5,848 bases of DNA from RPRB01 sp035501615 (GTDB lineage Bacteria; Myxococcota; Myxococcia; Myxococcales; Myxococcaceae): the NCBI GenBank assembly GCA_035501615.1, contig DATJVY010000116.1, forward strand, positions 1 to 5,848. Reading direction: 5' to 3'. Made by a program: the position numbers and the translations under genes. The stretch's first letter is position 1, and each line of letters begins with the position of its first letter. Shown one piece after another: positions 1 through 5,848 of the stretch. Under the pieces are notes generated by a model. That model had not been told where the DNA came from. It worked only from the letters and a program-made list of their open reading frames with translations, and searched no databases.

Positions 1-24
1 CTTCAGGAAGTAGTCGACTGCCAT
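1..24 (-). CDS. Hcp-family (type VI secretion tube-like) protein, N-terminal fragment
   Basis: Only the first eight codons lie in the window, reading MAVDYFLK from an ATG at 24-22; the rest lies beyond the left edge. A GGAGG Shine-Dalgarno (30-34) sits 5 nt before the ATG, and the gene starts 11 nt after the stop of the barrel lipoprotein gene, so it is very probably the third gene of the same operon. From knowledge of the family, Hcp proteins (about 160-170 residues, forming hexameric rings that stack into the type VI secretion tube) very often begin MAVD-x-FLK followed by an IxGIxGES segment. The match is strong for its length, but eight residues cannot prove the family. No export signal is visible in these residues, which fits a cytoplasmic Hcp-like protein. 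Hcp homologues also occur singly, away from complete type VI loci, so a functional secretion system should not be assumed. Confidence 0.55.
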
Positions 25-29
25 GTGCG

Positions 30-34
30 CCTCC
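30..34 (-). promoter_or_regulatory. Ribosome binding site of the Hcp-like gene
   Basis: On the minus strand GGAGG is followed by 5 nt (CGCAC) and then ATG at 24-22. It lies entirely in the short gap after the preceding TGA (38-36). It is the main evidence that the eight codons at the left edge are a real gene start rather than chance. Confidence 0.75.
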
Positions 35-35
35 G

Positions 36-602
36 TCAGGACAGAGAGATGTCGAACACGAGCGACCGGCGAGCTCCACTGCCCGGCGCCTCTCGCACCA
101 CGCAGGTGCCGCGAGCCCCGGTGAAGCGGCCCGTGCCACCCAGCACCGCATAGCTGCGCTCGGTCCGGTCGCCACCCGCCGGCCCGACCGCGTACAGCGC
201 GCCGTCCGCGAGCTGCAGGCTCTGGATCTCGACGCCGCCGGCAGCTCCACTCGGGAAGCCGCCACGCCCGAGCGCCTGCGCGCAGAACCGCCCCACCTCG
301 ACGCCGCTGGCGGCGTCCATGAGCACGCCGCCGAAGGCCAGGGCCGTTGTGTCCACGACGCCGTCGACCGGCGCCGGCGCCAGGGTGCGGCCACTCCCGA
401 GCAGCGTCCAGCCGTTGCCCGTCCTCGCCGGTGCGGGCGCGGACCCGGGCGACGTCGACGGGGACCCCGTCGATGCGGCTCCGCCCGCAGCGGCCGCCGC
501 GGCCTGACCGCACGCCGCCAGTCCGACGGCACTGCCCAGCACGACCGCCGTCTGCTTCAGGAGGGTCCGTCTCGAGTTGGACCCGGGGGGGCTCGACTCC
601 AT
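36..602 (-). CDS. Tat-type lipoprotein with allene oxide cyclase/dirigent-like barrel domain
   Basis: This 188-residue exported protein is of unknown specific function. Residues 10-16 read SRRTLLK, a twin-arginine motif, followed by a hydrophobic stretch (about 17-30) and a lipobox LAAC with the lipidated cysteine at position 31. Residues 32-60 are an Ala/Gly/Ser/Pro linker. Residues about 64-188 form a small, probably all-beta domain. Its LGGTGRFTGARG segment (154-165) is typical of the bacterial allene oxide cyclase barrel-like and dirigent-like families. Known relatives include plant cyclases and dirigent proteins, but most bacterial members have no assigned activity, so no reaction is claimed. 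Two cysteines in the mature domain, C107 and C167, could form a disulphide after export (inference). The start is well supported by AAGGAG 7 nt upstream. The gene begins 3 nt after the methyltransferase stop and is followed after 11 nt by the Hcp-like start. A run of seven G (585-591) falls in codons 4-7. Confidence 0.85.
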   Translation of the reverse strand: MESSPPGSNSRRTLLKQTAVVLGSAVGLAACGQAAAAAAGGAASTGSPSTSPGSAPAPARTGNGWTLLGSGRTLAPAPVDGVVDTTALAFGGVLMDAASGVEVGRFCAQALGRGGFPSGAAGGVEIQSLQLADGALYAVGPAGGDRTERSYAVLGGTGRFTGARGTCVVREAPGSGARRSLVFDISLS

Positions 603-605
603 GAC

Positions 606-2081
606 TCAGCTCCTTCCTTCGACCTTCGTCGACTCGTCCCGTACGAGAAAACCCAGCGACACGAACCGGCGCGCCACCGCGAGGACCGAACCGCGCTCGG
701 CTCCGCCCTGGCTACAGAGCTCTCCCACCGCGTCGCCGAGCGTGCGGCGACCGTCGCAGAGCCGCAGCAGCTCCAGCGCGTGCGCATCGACCAGCCCCTC
801 GAACCGGAGCCCATCCGTCAGAGAGATGCGCGCCTCGTCGAGCTCGTAGCCCCCATCGCCCGGCACCAGACGCTGCTCGACCCGGTGCCGGGGCTCGGCC
901 CGCCAGCGATGGGCGAGGAGGGAGGCGTCCCCACCACCCTGGAGAATCTCCTGGGCCGCGAGCATGCGCAGGATGTGCTCGCTCGCCGGCCCCTGCGGCC
1001 GGTTGGGCAGCTCCTCCGCCTGGAAGGAGGCCTTCGCCCCGGCACGCCGCCGCAGGACGAGCGCGCCCAGCCCGATCGCGGCGATGCCGAGCTTTCCGAA
1101 GTAGGCGGTCCAGCGCTCGAGAGCCTCGCGGTAGGCGGCGCGGTCGCGGCTCCGGTTCCACGTGGCCGCATACTCGAGCGCGTCCTGCGAGCCCCGGTAG
1201 AGGACCAGCGCGTCACAGTCCCTGCCCTCCGTCCAGCGTCTGGGCGGCGCGGACCACTCCTCGCCCTCGGCCAGCGCCCAGTTGCAGAGCACGGTGGCGT
1301 GCCCCCCGTCCTCGAGGTGGGCCGCCGCCCCGGCCACGACCTCGGCCGAGACCGCATCTCCCTCCCGCCCCGCGTCCCGGAAGACGAAGCGCGACTCCGG
1401 CGAGACGACGTACGGGGGATTCGAGACCACCAGGTCGAAGCGTCGCCCGGACACCGGAGCGAAGAAGTCCCCCTCCAGCCACTCCACGTTCTCCACGCCG
1501 TTGAGCCGGGCGTTGAAGCGCGCGAAGGCCAGGGCGCGCGGGTTCTTGTCCACGCCGGTCACGTGCTCCGCATGGCGGGCGAGCAGCAGCGCCTGGACGC
1601 CATTCCCGCATCCCATGTCGAGGGCCGACCGGACGCGCCGGCGCACGGTGAGCTGGGCCAGGTTCTCGGTGGTGGGGTTGACGCCGAGGACGTGGTCGCT
1701 CTCCAGTCCAGGGCCATCCTCGTCGATGCGGTCGTGGGCCAGGAGAAGTCCATCGAAGGCGGCGAGCCCGAAGCAGGCCCGGACGTGACCCTCGTACCTC
1801 TCGGTCAGGCCCATCTCCTCGAGCTCGCCCAGCTCGAGCGGCGCCACCGCCGCGCGCGCCTCCTCCTCGCTCACCGGCACGAGGAGCCCGAAGAGGCGGA
1901 GGAGGACCGGAAGCGGCGCCGTCGATGCGAGCCGCCGCAGATAGAGCGGCAGGTCGGTGCGTCGATGCGCGTCGGAGAGGGGCTCACCGAGCGCCGCGAG
2001 AGCCTCGGGGCCCAGGTAGCCGTGCCGAGCGAGGATGCGCTTCAGGCGGGCTACTCCGGCCACCTCGGAACGGACCAACAT
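606..2081 (-). CDS. Three-domain class I SAM-dependent methyltransferase with NPPY motif
   Basis: This 491-residue, probably cytosolic enzyme transfers methyl groups from S-adenosylmethionine to an unidentified substrate. The Rossmann core spans about 150-270: motif I DMGCGNG (155-161), the ribose-binding acidic residue D178 in TGVDKN, and the catalytic-type NPPY (221-224). NPPY is shared by N6-adenine methyltransferases and by glutamine N5-methyltransferases of the PrmC/HemK type. Unlike PrmC (about 280 residues), it has a predicted helical N-terminal domain of about 150 residues and a C-terminal region of about 200 residues ending in a winged-helix-like segment (about 428-482). This layout resembles actinobacterial proteins that, from memory, carry DUF7059 and DUF7782 domains around the methyltransferase core; an exact match was not checked. 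The frame stays open upstream to 2405, but ATG 2081 is chosen because GGAGG lies 6 nt before it, the upstream residues are low-complexity Arg/Ser/Ala, and a longer form would overlap the divergent gene. It is the first gene of the operon. Confidence 0.9.
   Translation of the reverse strand: MLVRSEVAGVARLKRILARHGYLGPEALAALGEPLSDAHRRTDLPLYLRRLASTAPLPVLLRLFGLLVPVSEEEARAAVAPLELGELEEMGLTERYEGHVRACFGLAAFDGLLLAHDRIDEDGPGLESDHVLGVNPTTENLAQLTVRRRVRSALDMGCGNGVQALLLARHAEHVTGVDKNPRALAFARFNARLNGVENVEWLEGDFFAPVSGRRFDLVVSNPPYVVSPESRFVFRDAGREGDAVSAEVVAGAAAHLEDGGHATVLCNWALAEGEEWSAPPRRWTEGRDCDALVLYRGSQDALEYAATWNRSRDRAAYREALERWTAYFGKLGIAAIGLGALVLRRRAGAKASFQAEELPNRPQGPASEHILRMLAAQEILQGGGDASLLAHRWRAEPRHRVEQRLVPGDGGYELDEARISLTDGLRFEGLVDAHALELLRLCDGRRTLGDAVGELCSQGGAERGSVLAVARRFVSLGFLVRDESTKVEGRS
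610..615 (-). promoter_or_regulatory. Ribosome binding site of the barrel lipoprotein gene, inside the methyltransferase end
   Basis: AAGGAG lies 7 nt before the ATG at 602-600 and falls within the last codons of the upstream methyltransferase gene, whose TGA is at 608-606. Stop and start are only 3 nt apart, so ribosomes finishing the upstream gene can restart directly. Translational coupling is likely. Confidence 0.7.
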
Positions 2082-2087
2082 CCCCCA

Positions 2088-2092
2088 CCTCC
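2088..2092 (-). promoter_or_regulatory. Ribosome binding site fixing the methyltransferase start
   Basis: On the minus strand GGAGG is followed by 6 nt (TGGGGG) and then ATG at 2081-2079. This decides in favour of the 491-residue product over a possible 599-residue extension in the same frame. Confidence 0.8.
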
Positions 2093-2112
2093 ACGACGGC
2101 ACGTCCCCGGCC

Positions 2113-2149
2113 CGGCAAGGTAGTCGACGACGTTCGAGCACGGCAAGGT
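2113..2149. repeat. Perfect 9-bp direct repeat CGGCAAGGT in the divergent promoter region
   Basis: CGGCAAGGT occurs at 2113-2121 and again at 2141-2149, 28 bp start to start. The matches do not extend further on either side. The two copies overlap the candidate -10 and -35 boxes of the minus-strand promoter, so they could be binding sites for a repressor. Alternatively, the repeat could simply reflect similar promoter elements or chance. Confidence 0.4.
2117..2146 (-). promoter_or_regulatory. Candidate sigma-70-type promoter of the minus-strand operon
   Basis: Read on the minus strand, a TTGCCG box (2146-2141; 4 of 6 matches to TTGACA) is separated by 18 nt from a TACCTT box (2122-2117; first two and last bases of TATAAT). 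Transcription would start near 2110, giving a leader of about 30 nt that contains the GGAGG of the methyltransferase. The geometry is good but the -10 match is only partial. Both boxes overlap copies of a 9-bp direct repeat. Confidence 0.4.
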
Positions 2150-2177
2150 TGCGCGACCGCCGGGGGGAGGGGCGTTC

Positions 2178-2206
2178 TCGACCCGCGGGCTCGCCGGAAC
2201 TAGCGT
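2178..2206 (+). promoter_or_regulatory. Candidate leaderless promoter of the DUF362 gene
   Basis: TCGACC (2178-2183; 4 of 6 matches to TTGACA), a 17-nt spacer and TAGCGT (2201-2206, form TAnnnT) lie just before the ATG at 2215. The -10-like box ends 8 nt before the start codon, so the transcript would begin at or within a few bases of the ATG. This agrees with the lack of any Shine-Dalgarno close to that start. Confidence 0.4.
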
Positions 2207-2214
2207 CCCGGCCG

Positions 2215-3216
2215 ATGGACCGGCGGAGCTTCCTCAGGCATGCGGCGATCGCCTCGCTCCTCCCGGCGGACAGGGTCCTCGCCGCCCCGCCGACCGCCAG
2301 GGCGCGCGTCGTCGTGGTCAAGACCGACGACCGGGCCGCCGGGGTTGCCCGGGCGGTCGATCTGCTCGGGCTCGACGGCTTCGGCGGAGCCGAGGTGTTC
2401 CTCAAGGCGAATTACAACAGCAGCGATTCGACGCCAGGCTCGACGCATCCGGACGTGCTCGCGGCCCTGCTCGCCGCGCTGCGGAGGAAGGGCGCCGGCC
2501 CGGTGACCCTCGGCGAGCGCAGCGGCATGGGAGAGACCCGTAGCGTGCTGCGCACGCGCGGTGCGCTGGAGATCGCCACGCGCTTCGGAGCCAGGGTGCT
2601 CGTTCTCGACGAGCTCCCGGCCGACGGATGGCAGGCGGTCCGGCCCCGGTCCTCGCACTGGCAGCATGGGTTCGCGGTTCCCCGGGCGCTGCTCGCAGCC
2701 GGAGCGGTCGTCCAGACCTGCTGCCTCAAGACTCACCGCTTCGGGGGCCACTTCACGCTCTCGCTCAAGAACTCGGTGGGTCTCGCGGCGAAGACCATCC
2801 CCGGCGACGCGCACGACTACATGCGCGAGCTGCACGGCTCGCCCGACCAGCGAAGGATGATCGCCGAGATCAACACCGCCTATGCCCCGGCGCTGGTGCT
2901 CCTCGACGGCATCGACGCCTTCGTCTCGGGAGGACCGGACCGGGGCGAGCTGGCCCATCCGGGCGTCATCGTCGCCGGCGTGGACCGGGTGGCGGTGGAC
3001 GCCGTGGGCGTGGCCCTCCTGCGCAGTCTGGGGACGACGCCCGAGGTCCGCCGCGGGGCGATCTTCGCCCAGGAGCAGCTGGCCCGCGCGATCGAGCTCG
3101 GTCTGGGGGTGGGTCGCCCGGAGGCGGTGGAGCTCGTCACCGGGGATCCGGCGAGCGCCGAGGCCGCCAGGGTGGTGCGCCGGCTTCTCGACCAGCCGCC
3201 CGGCGCGGCCGGCTGA
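2215..3216 (+). CDS. Tat-exported standalone DUF362 protein
   Basis: This 333-residue protein of unknown biochemical function is predicted to be exported by the twin-arginine pathway. It begins MDRRSFLRHA, with the RRSFL Tat motif at residues 3-7 and a short hydrophobic stretch (10-16). Cleavage probably falls somewhere in residues 23-30; there is no lipobox. The rest is a full DUF362 domain: strand VVVVK (32-36), FLKANYN (62-68), THPDVLAALLAALR (77-90), the conserved LKTH (171-174), SLKNSVGL (183-190), LHG (206-208), then LLDGIDAFVSGGP (229-241) and AGVDRVAVDAVG (254-265). Many DUF362 proteins carry a 4Fe-4S ferredoxin domain; none is visible here, since no CxxCxxC pattern exists. ATG 2215 is chosen because it places the Tat motif at the N-terminus; the open frame upstream to 2035 codes low-complexity sequence. 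The nearest purine-rich stretch (2161-2171) is too far away to act as a Shine-Dalgarno. It is divergent from the methyltransferase operon. Confidence 0.9.
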   Translation: MDRRSFLRHAAIASLLPADRVLAAPPTARARVVVVKTDDRAAGVARAVDLLGLDGFGGAEVFLKANYNSSDSTPGSTHPDVLAALLAALRRKGAGPVTLGERSGMGETRSVLRTRGALEIATRFGARVLVLDELPADGWQAVRPRSSHWQHGFAVPRALLAAGAVVQTCCLKTHRFGGHFTLSLKNSVGLAAKTIPGDAHDYMRELHGSPDQRRMIAEINTAYAPALVLLDGIDAFVSGGPDRGELAHPGVIVAGVDRVAVDAVGVALLRSLGTTPEVRRGAIFAQEQLARAIELGLGVGRPEAVELVTGDPASAEAARVVRRLLDQPPGAAG

Positions 3217-3237
3217 GCACCGCTCCTCGACTCGCCG

Positions 3238-3263
3238 ATCGCGGGCGAGCGCCGACCCGCGGT
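3238..3263 (+). terminator. GC-rich hairpin after the DUF362 gene, possible terminator
   Basis: AUCGCGGG (3238-3245) can pair with CCCGCGGU (3256-3263), an 8-bp stem with one G-U pair and a 10-nt loop. It starts about 20 nt after the stop codon. A competing 6-bp stem, 3231-3236 with 3244-3249, overlaps it. No U-tract follows, so it is not a classical intrinsic terminator. It may act as an mRNA 3' end or be chance pairing in GC-rich DNA. Confidence 0.3.
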
Positions 3264-3302
3264 TCACCCCGCAGACGCCGCCCTGCTGCGCCGGAAAGCG
3301 GG

Positions 3303-3308
3303 TACCAT
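3303..3308 (+). promoter_or_regulatory. Candidate -10 box of a leaderless kinase transcript
   Basis: TACCAT (TAnnnT form) ends 8 nt before the GTG at 3317, the same spacing as the box before the DUF362 start. No convincing -35 box is seen 15-18 nt upstream. The absence of a Shine-Dalgarno before the GTG supports a leaderless start. Confidence 0.35.
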
Positions 3309-3316
3309 CCGCGCCC

Positions 3317-5848
3317 GTGCGCCTGTCGCCCGGACTCCGGATCGGCCCGTACGAGGTGCTGGCCACGCTCGGCACCGGGGGAATGGCCGAGGTCTATCGC
3401 GCGCGGGACACGCGACTCGGACGCGACATCGCGCTCAAGGTGGTGAACGAGAACCTGGTCCGGGATCCTGACCTCCTCCGCCGCTTCGAGCAGGAGGCGC
3501 GCGTCGCCGGCTCGCTCAACCACCCCAACCTGGTCGCCGTCTTCGACGTCGGGGACCACGACGGCAGCCCCTACCTCGTCACCGAGCTGCTCCAGGGCGA
3601 GAGCCTGCGGCGAAGGCTCGTCCACGGGCGCATCCCGGTCCAGACGGCGCTGGACTGGGCGGCCCAGCTCGCCCGGGGTCTGGCCGCCGCGCATGCGCGG
3701 GGCATCGTCCACCGCGACGTGAAGCCCGACAACGTCTTCGTCGCCGCCGACGGCCAGCTGAAGCTGCTCGATTTCGGCATCGCCAAGCTGGCCCCTTCGG
3801 AGGCTGCGGCGCCGCACGGGCTGATGGACGCCACGCTGCGGCCTGACGGCGCGGCGACCGCGCCCGGCTCGGTGCTCGGCACTCCGGGGTACATGTCGCC
3901 CGAGCAGGTGCGGGGCGAGACCGTCGATGCGCGAACCGACCTCTTCGCCCTGGGCGCAGTGCTGTACGAGATGCTGAGCGGGCAACGGGCGTTCCCCGGA
4001 GCCACGTTCGTGGAGAGCGGGTACGCCATCCTCCACGAGGATCCGCCACCGCTCCCGCCCGACCTCTCCCCGGCGCTGGTGCAGGTGGTGCAGCGCTGTC
4101 TGGAGAAGGAGCCCGGCCGCCGGTTCCAGTCCGCGAGCGACCTCGCCTTCGCCCTCGACGTCCTCCGCAGCCCGGTGACGGTCCCGGTCCCGGCGCTCGC
4201 CGGCGCCCCGGTTCGCTCGCGCACCCGGTGGTGGATCCGCGCCGCCGCGGGTCTGGTGCTGGGCCTCGCGGTTGCTGGCGTGGTCGCGACGCGCCTCACC
4301 CGGACGCCTCCCGTGGAGCCGCACGTCGAGCAGGTGAGCTACCGCTGGGGCACGGTCACCGGCGCCCGCTTCCTTCCGGACGGCCGCGTCGTCTTCAGCG
4401 GCGCGTTCGAGGGCCAGCCCGAGGAGCTCTACAGCAGGCCGGGCAGCGGCGCAGCGCAGGCCATCGGCGTCCGCGACGCGTCCCTCGCAGCGGTGTCGCG
4501 AACCGGCGAGCTGGCGGTCCTGCTGCATCCGACCTTCTCGTTCTTCCTCGCCCGCCGGGGCACGCTGGCCCGGGTCCCGGAGGCGGGCAGCGCGCCGCGG
4601 GCCCTCGCCGAGGACGTCGAGTTCGCCGACTGGTCTCCGGGCGGCGAGCTCGCGTTCACCCGGGTCGTCGGCCGGAACCGAGTGCTGGAGTTCCCGGCCG
4701 GACACGTGCTCTTCCGGACCGAGGGGTGGATCTCCCACGTGCGGTTCTCGCACCAGGGCGAGCGGATCGCCTTCCTCCACCACCCGGTGTACGCCGACGA
4801 CGCGGGGGAAGTGGTGGTCGTGGACCGGAGCGGGCAGGCCCGGACGCTCGGCCGGCAGTGGCCCCGGACCTACGGGCTGGCCTGGTCGCCGGACGATCGC
4901 GAGATCCTCTTCACCGCCGGGAACGTCCTGCGGAACGTCCTCGTCGCCGTCTCCGCCTCGGGCGAGCAGCGCATCGTGTACCAGCACCTGACCGACCTCC
5001 GGCTGGAGGACGTCGGCCCCGATGGCAGCGCGCTCGTCTCCAGCCAGGTGGAGCGCTCCGAGCTGGTCTACGTCCCCGACGCCGGCGCGCCGGGACGGCT
5101 GCTCTCCTTCACCGACTGGACGTCGGGCATCGCCGCCGTGTCCGCCGACGGGCAGATCCTCTTCTCCGCCAATGCCCCGACCGAGACACCGGGCGGCACG
5201 GAGGTCGCCGTCATCCGCGGCATCGACGGAAGCCCGGCGCGCGTGCTCGGCGACGGGAAGGCGAACGACCTCTCGGCCGATGGCCGCTGGGCGCTGGTGA
5301 CCAATCCGGCTGGCGCGCTCCTCGCGCTGCCCACCGGTCCGGGCCGGTCCCGCGAGATCCCGCACCCGGGGGTGGAGGTCTGGTCGGCCCGCTGGCTGCG
5401 GGACGGCAAGCGGTTCGTCGCGCTGGCGCGTGCTCCGCCGGAACCAGGCATCCACCTCTACCTGCTCGACGATGGCCCGGCCCCGCCGCGACGGGTGTCG
5501 GACGTCGCGGTGCTCGAGCGGGTGGTGCGGCCCTCGCCGGACGAGCGGCACGCGGCGGTCGTCGGACCCGAGGAGCACGTCCTCGTCGTCTCGCTGGACG
5601 ACGGCCGGACGCGCGAGATTCCCGGGACGACCGGCATCCCCCGGCGGTGGAGATCCGACCGCGAGCTGTGGATCTCCCGCATCGGGCGGAACATGCCCGC
5701 GGAGAACACCCTGCTCCTCGTCGACGTCGAGACGGGGAAGACTCTCGAGAAGCGCGTGTACCGGCCCGCCGATCCGAGCGGCACCACCGGCCGTGCCGAC
5801 CTCGAGCTCGCTCCGGACGAACGGGGCGTCGCCTACACCCAGGGACGG
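3317..5848 (+). CDS. Transmembrane Ser/Thr protein kinase with PD40/TolB-like beta-propeller, C-terminus beyond window
   Basis: The 844 visible residues make a PknB-type kinase joined to an extracytoplasmic propeller. The kinase domain (about 11-285) is complete: glycine loop LGTGGMAEVY (18-27), ATP-binding lysine K41, helix C glutamate E60, catalytic loop HRDVKPDN (132-139, with D134 and N139), DFG (152-154) and GTPGYMSPEQ (188-197). About 40 residues separate DFG from SPE, containing T173, T181 and T189 as possible autophosphorylation sites. A proline-rich juxtamembrane stretch is followed by one membrane segment (about 305-326). The rest shows repeated PD40-like strands, for example ARFLPDGRVVFSG (350), ADWSPGGELAFTR (437), LAWSPDDREILFTA (521), DLSADGRWALVT (651) and ELAPDERGVAYTQ (830). 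This domain may sense a ligand or bind a partner outside the membrane (inference). The GTG start is chosen because VRLSPGLRIGPYE aligns with the usual start of such kinases. The frame is open at the right edge; family lengths suggest that only a short tail is missing. Confidence 0.95.
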   Translation, partial: MRLSPGLRIGPYEVLATLGTGGMAEVYRARDTRLGRDIALKVVNENLVRDPDLLRRFEQEARVAGSLNHPNLVAVFDVGDHDGSPYLVTELLQGESLRRRLVHGRIPVQTALDWAAQLARGLAAAHARGIVHRDVKPDNVFVAADGQLKLLDFGIAKLAPSEAAAPHGLMDATLRPDGAATAPGSVLGTPGYMSPEQVRGETVDARTDLFALGAVLYEMLSGQRAFPGATFVESGYAILHEDPPPLPPDLSPALVQVVQRCLEKEPGRRFQSASDLAFALDVLRSPVTVPVPALAGAPVRSRTRWWIRAAAGLVLGLAVAGVVATRLTRTPPVEPHVEQVSYRWGTVTGARFLPDGRVVFSGAFEGQPEELYSRPGSGAAQAIGVRDASLAAVSRTGELAVLLHPTFSFFLARRGTLARVPEAGSAPRALAEDVEFADWSPGGELAFTRVVGRNRVLEFPAGHVLFRTEGWISHVRFSHQGERIAFLHHPVYADDAGEVVVVDRSGQARTLGRQWPRTYGLAWSPDDREILFTAGNVLRNVLVAVSASGEQRIVYQHLTDLRLEDVGPDGSALVSSQVERSELVYVPDAGAPGRLLSFTDWTSGIAAVSADGQILFSANAPTETPGGTEVAVIRGIDGSPARVLGDGKANDLSADGRWALVTNPAGALLALPTGPGRSREIPHPGVEVWSARWLRDGKRFVALARAPPEPGIHLYLLDDGPAPPRRVSDVAVLERVVRPSPDERHAAVVGPEEHVLVVSLDDGRTREIPGTTGIPRRWRSDRELWISRIGRNMPAENTLLLVDVETGKTLEKRVYRPADPSGTTGRADLELAPDERGVAYTQGR

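Noticed and set aside
485..510. GC-rich repetitive-looking stretch considered as a repeat or binding site
   Set aside because: It only encodes the alanine run after the lipobox cysteine of the lipoprotein.
585..591. A run of seven G near the 5' end of the lipoprotein gene, considered as a phase-variation tract
   Set aside because: Seven G in such a GC-rich genome is short and close to expectation, and it is explained by Pro-Pro-Gly codons. No other contingency-locus sign is seen.
780..2123. A 447-residue plus-strand open frame opposite the methyltransferase gene
   Set aside because: The product is low-complexity and lacks a ribosome binding site, whereas the minus strand has motif I and NPPY in frame. 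It is a GC-bias shadow.
2035..2214. A 60-residue N-terminal extension of the DUF362 protein
   Set aside because: It would bury the Tat motif inside the protein and run into the methyltransferase gene on the other strand; its residues are low-complexity.
2082..2405. A 108-residue N-terminal extension of the methyltransferase
   Set aside because: The added residues are Arg/Ser/Ala-rich with no domain character. The extension would overlap the divergent DUF362 gene, and ATG 2081 has a strong Shine-Dalgarno.
2200..3375. A 391-residue minus-strand open frame opposite the DUF362 gene
   Set aside because: It has no recognisable domain and is antisense to a gene with family-typical conserved segments.
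3137..5578. An 813-residue minus-strand open frame opposite the kinase gene
   Set aside because: Its product is Arg/Gly/Ala/Pro/Glu-rich without recognisable motifs, while the plus strand codes an unmistakable kinase and propeller. Long antisense frames are expected in GC-rich genes.

Overview
The window is very GC-rich (by eye close to 70%) and densely coded. Four substantial genes and one gene fragment fill it. The Tat-dependent signal peptides, the leaderless-looking starts and above all a PASTA-free serine/threonine kinase fused to a PD40/TolB-like beta-propeller resemble large soil or sediment genomes such as Acidobacteriota, Gemmatimonadota or Myxococcota. The phylum cannot be fixed from this sequence alone.

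Left half (minus strand, read from 2081 down to 1): a tightly packed operon. It begins with a 491-residue class I SAM-dependent methyltransferase carrying an NPPY motif between extra N- and C-terminal domains. After a gap of 3 nt comes a 188-residue Tat-type lipoprotein whose mature domain looks like the allene oxide cyclase/dirigent-type barrel. After 11 nt, with its own Shine-Dalgarno, a third gene starts at position 24 and is cut by the window edge. Its eight visible residues, MAVDYFLK, match the usual start of Hcp-family (type VI secretion tube) proteins. All three genes have clear Shine-Dalgarno sequences.

Middle (2082-2214): a 133-bp divergent promoter region. It holds a plausible minus-strand promoter for the operon, a plausible plus-strand promoter for the next gene and a perfect 9-bp direct repeat that overlaps the minus-strand promoter boxes.

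Right half (plus strand): a Tat-exported, standalone DUF362 protein (2215-3216), a 100-bp gap with a GC-rich hairpin, and then a transmembrane Ser/Thr protein kinase with an extracytoplasmic beta-propeller (3317 to beyond the right edge). Neither gene has a Shine-Dalgarno. Both have a TAnnnT box exactly 8 nt before the start codon, which suggests leaderless transcripts.

The most notable item is the cluster of methyltransferase, barrel lipoprotein and Hcp-like protein. The first two are firm calls at family level; the third rests on a short fragment. No RNA genes, CRISPR arrays, insertion sequences or attachment sites were seen.
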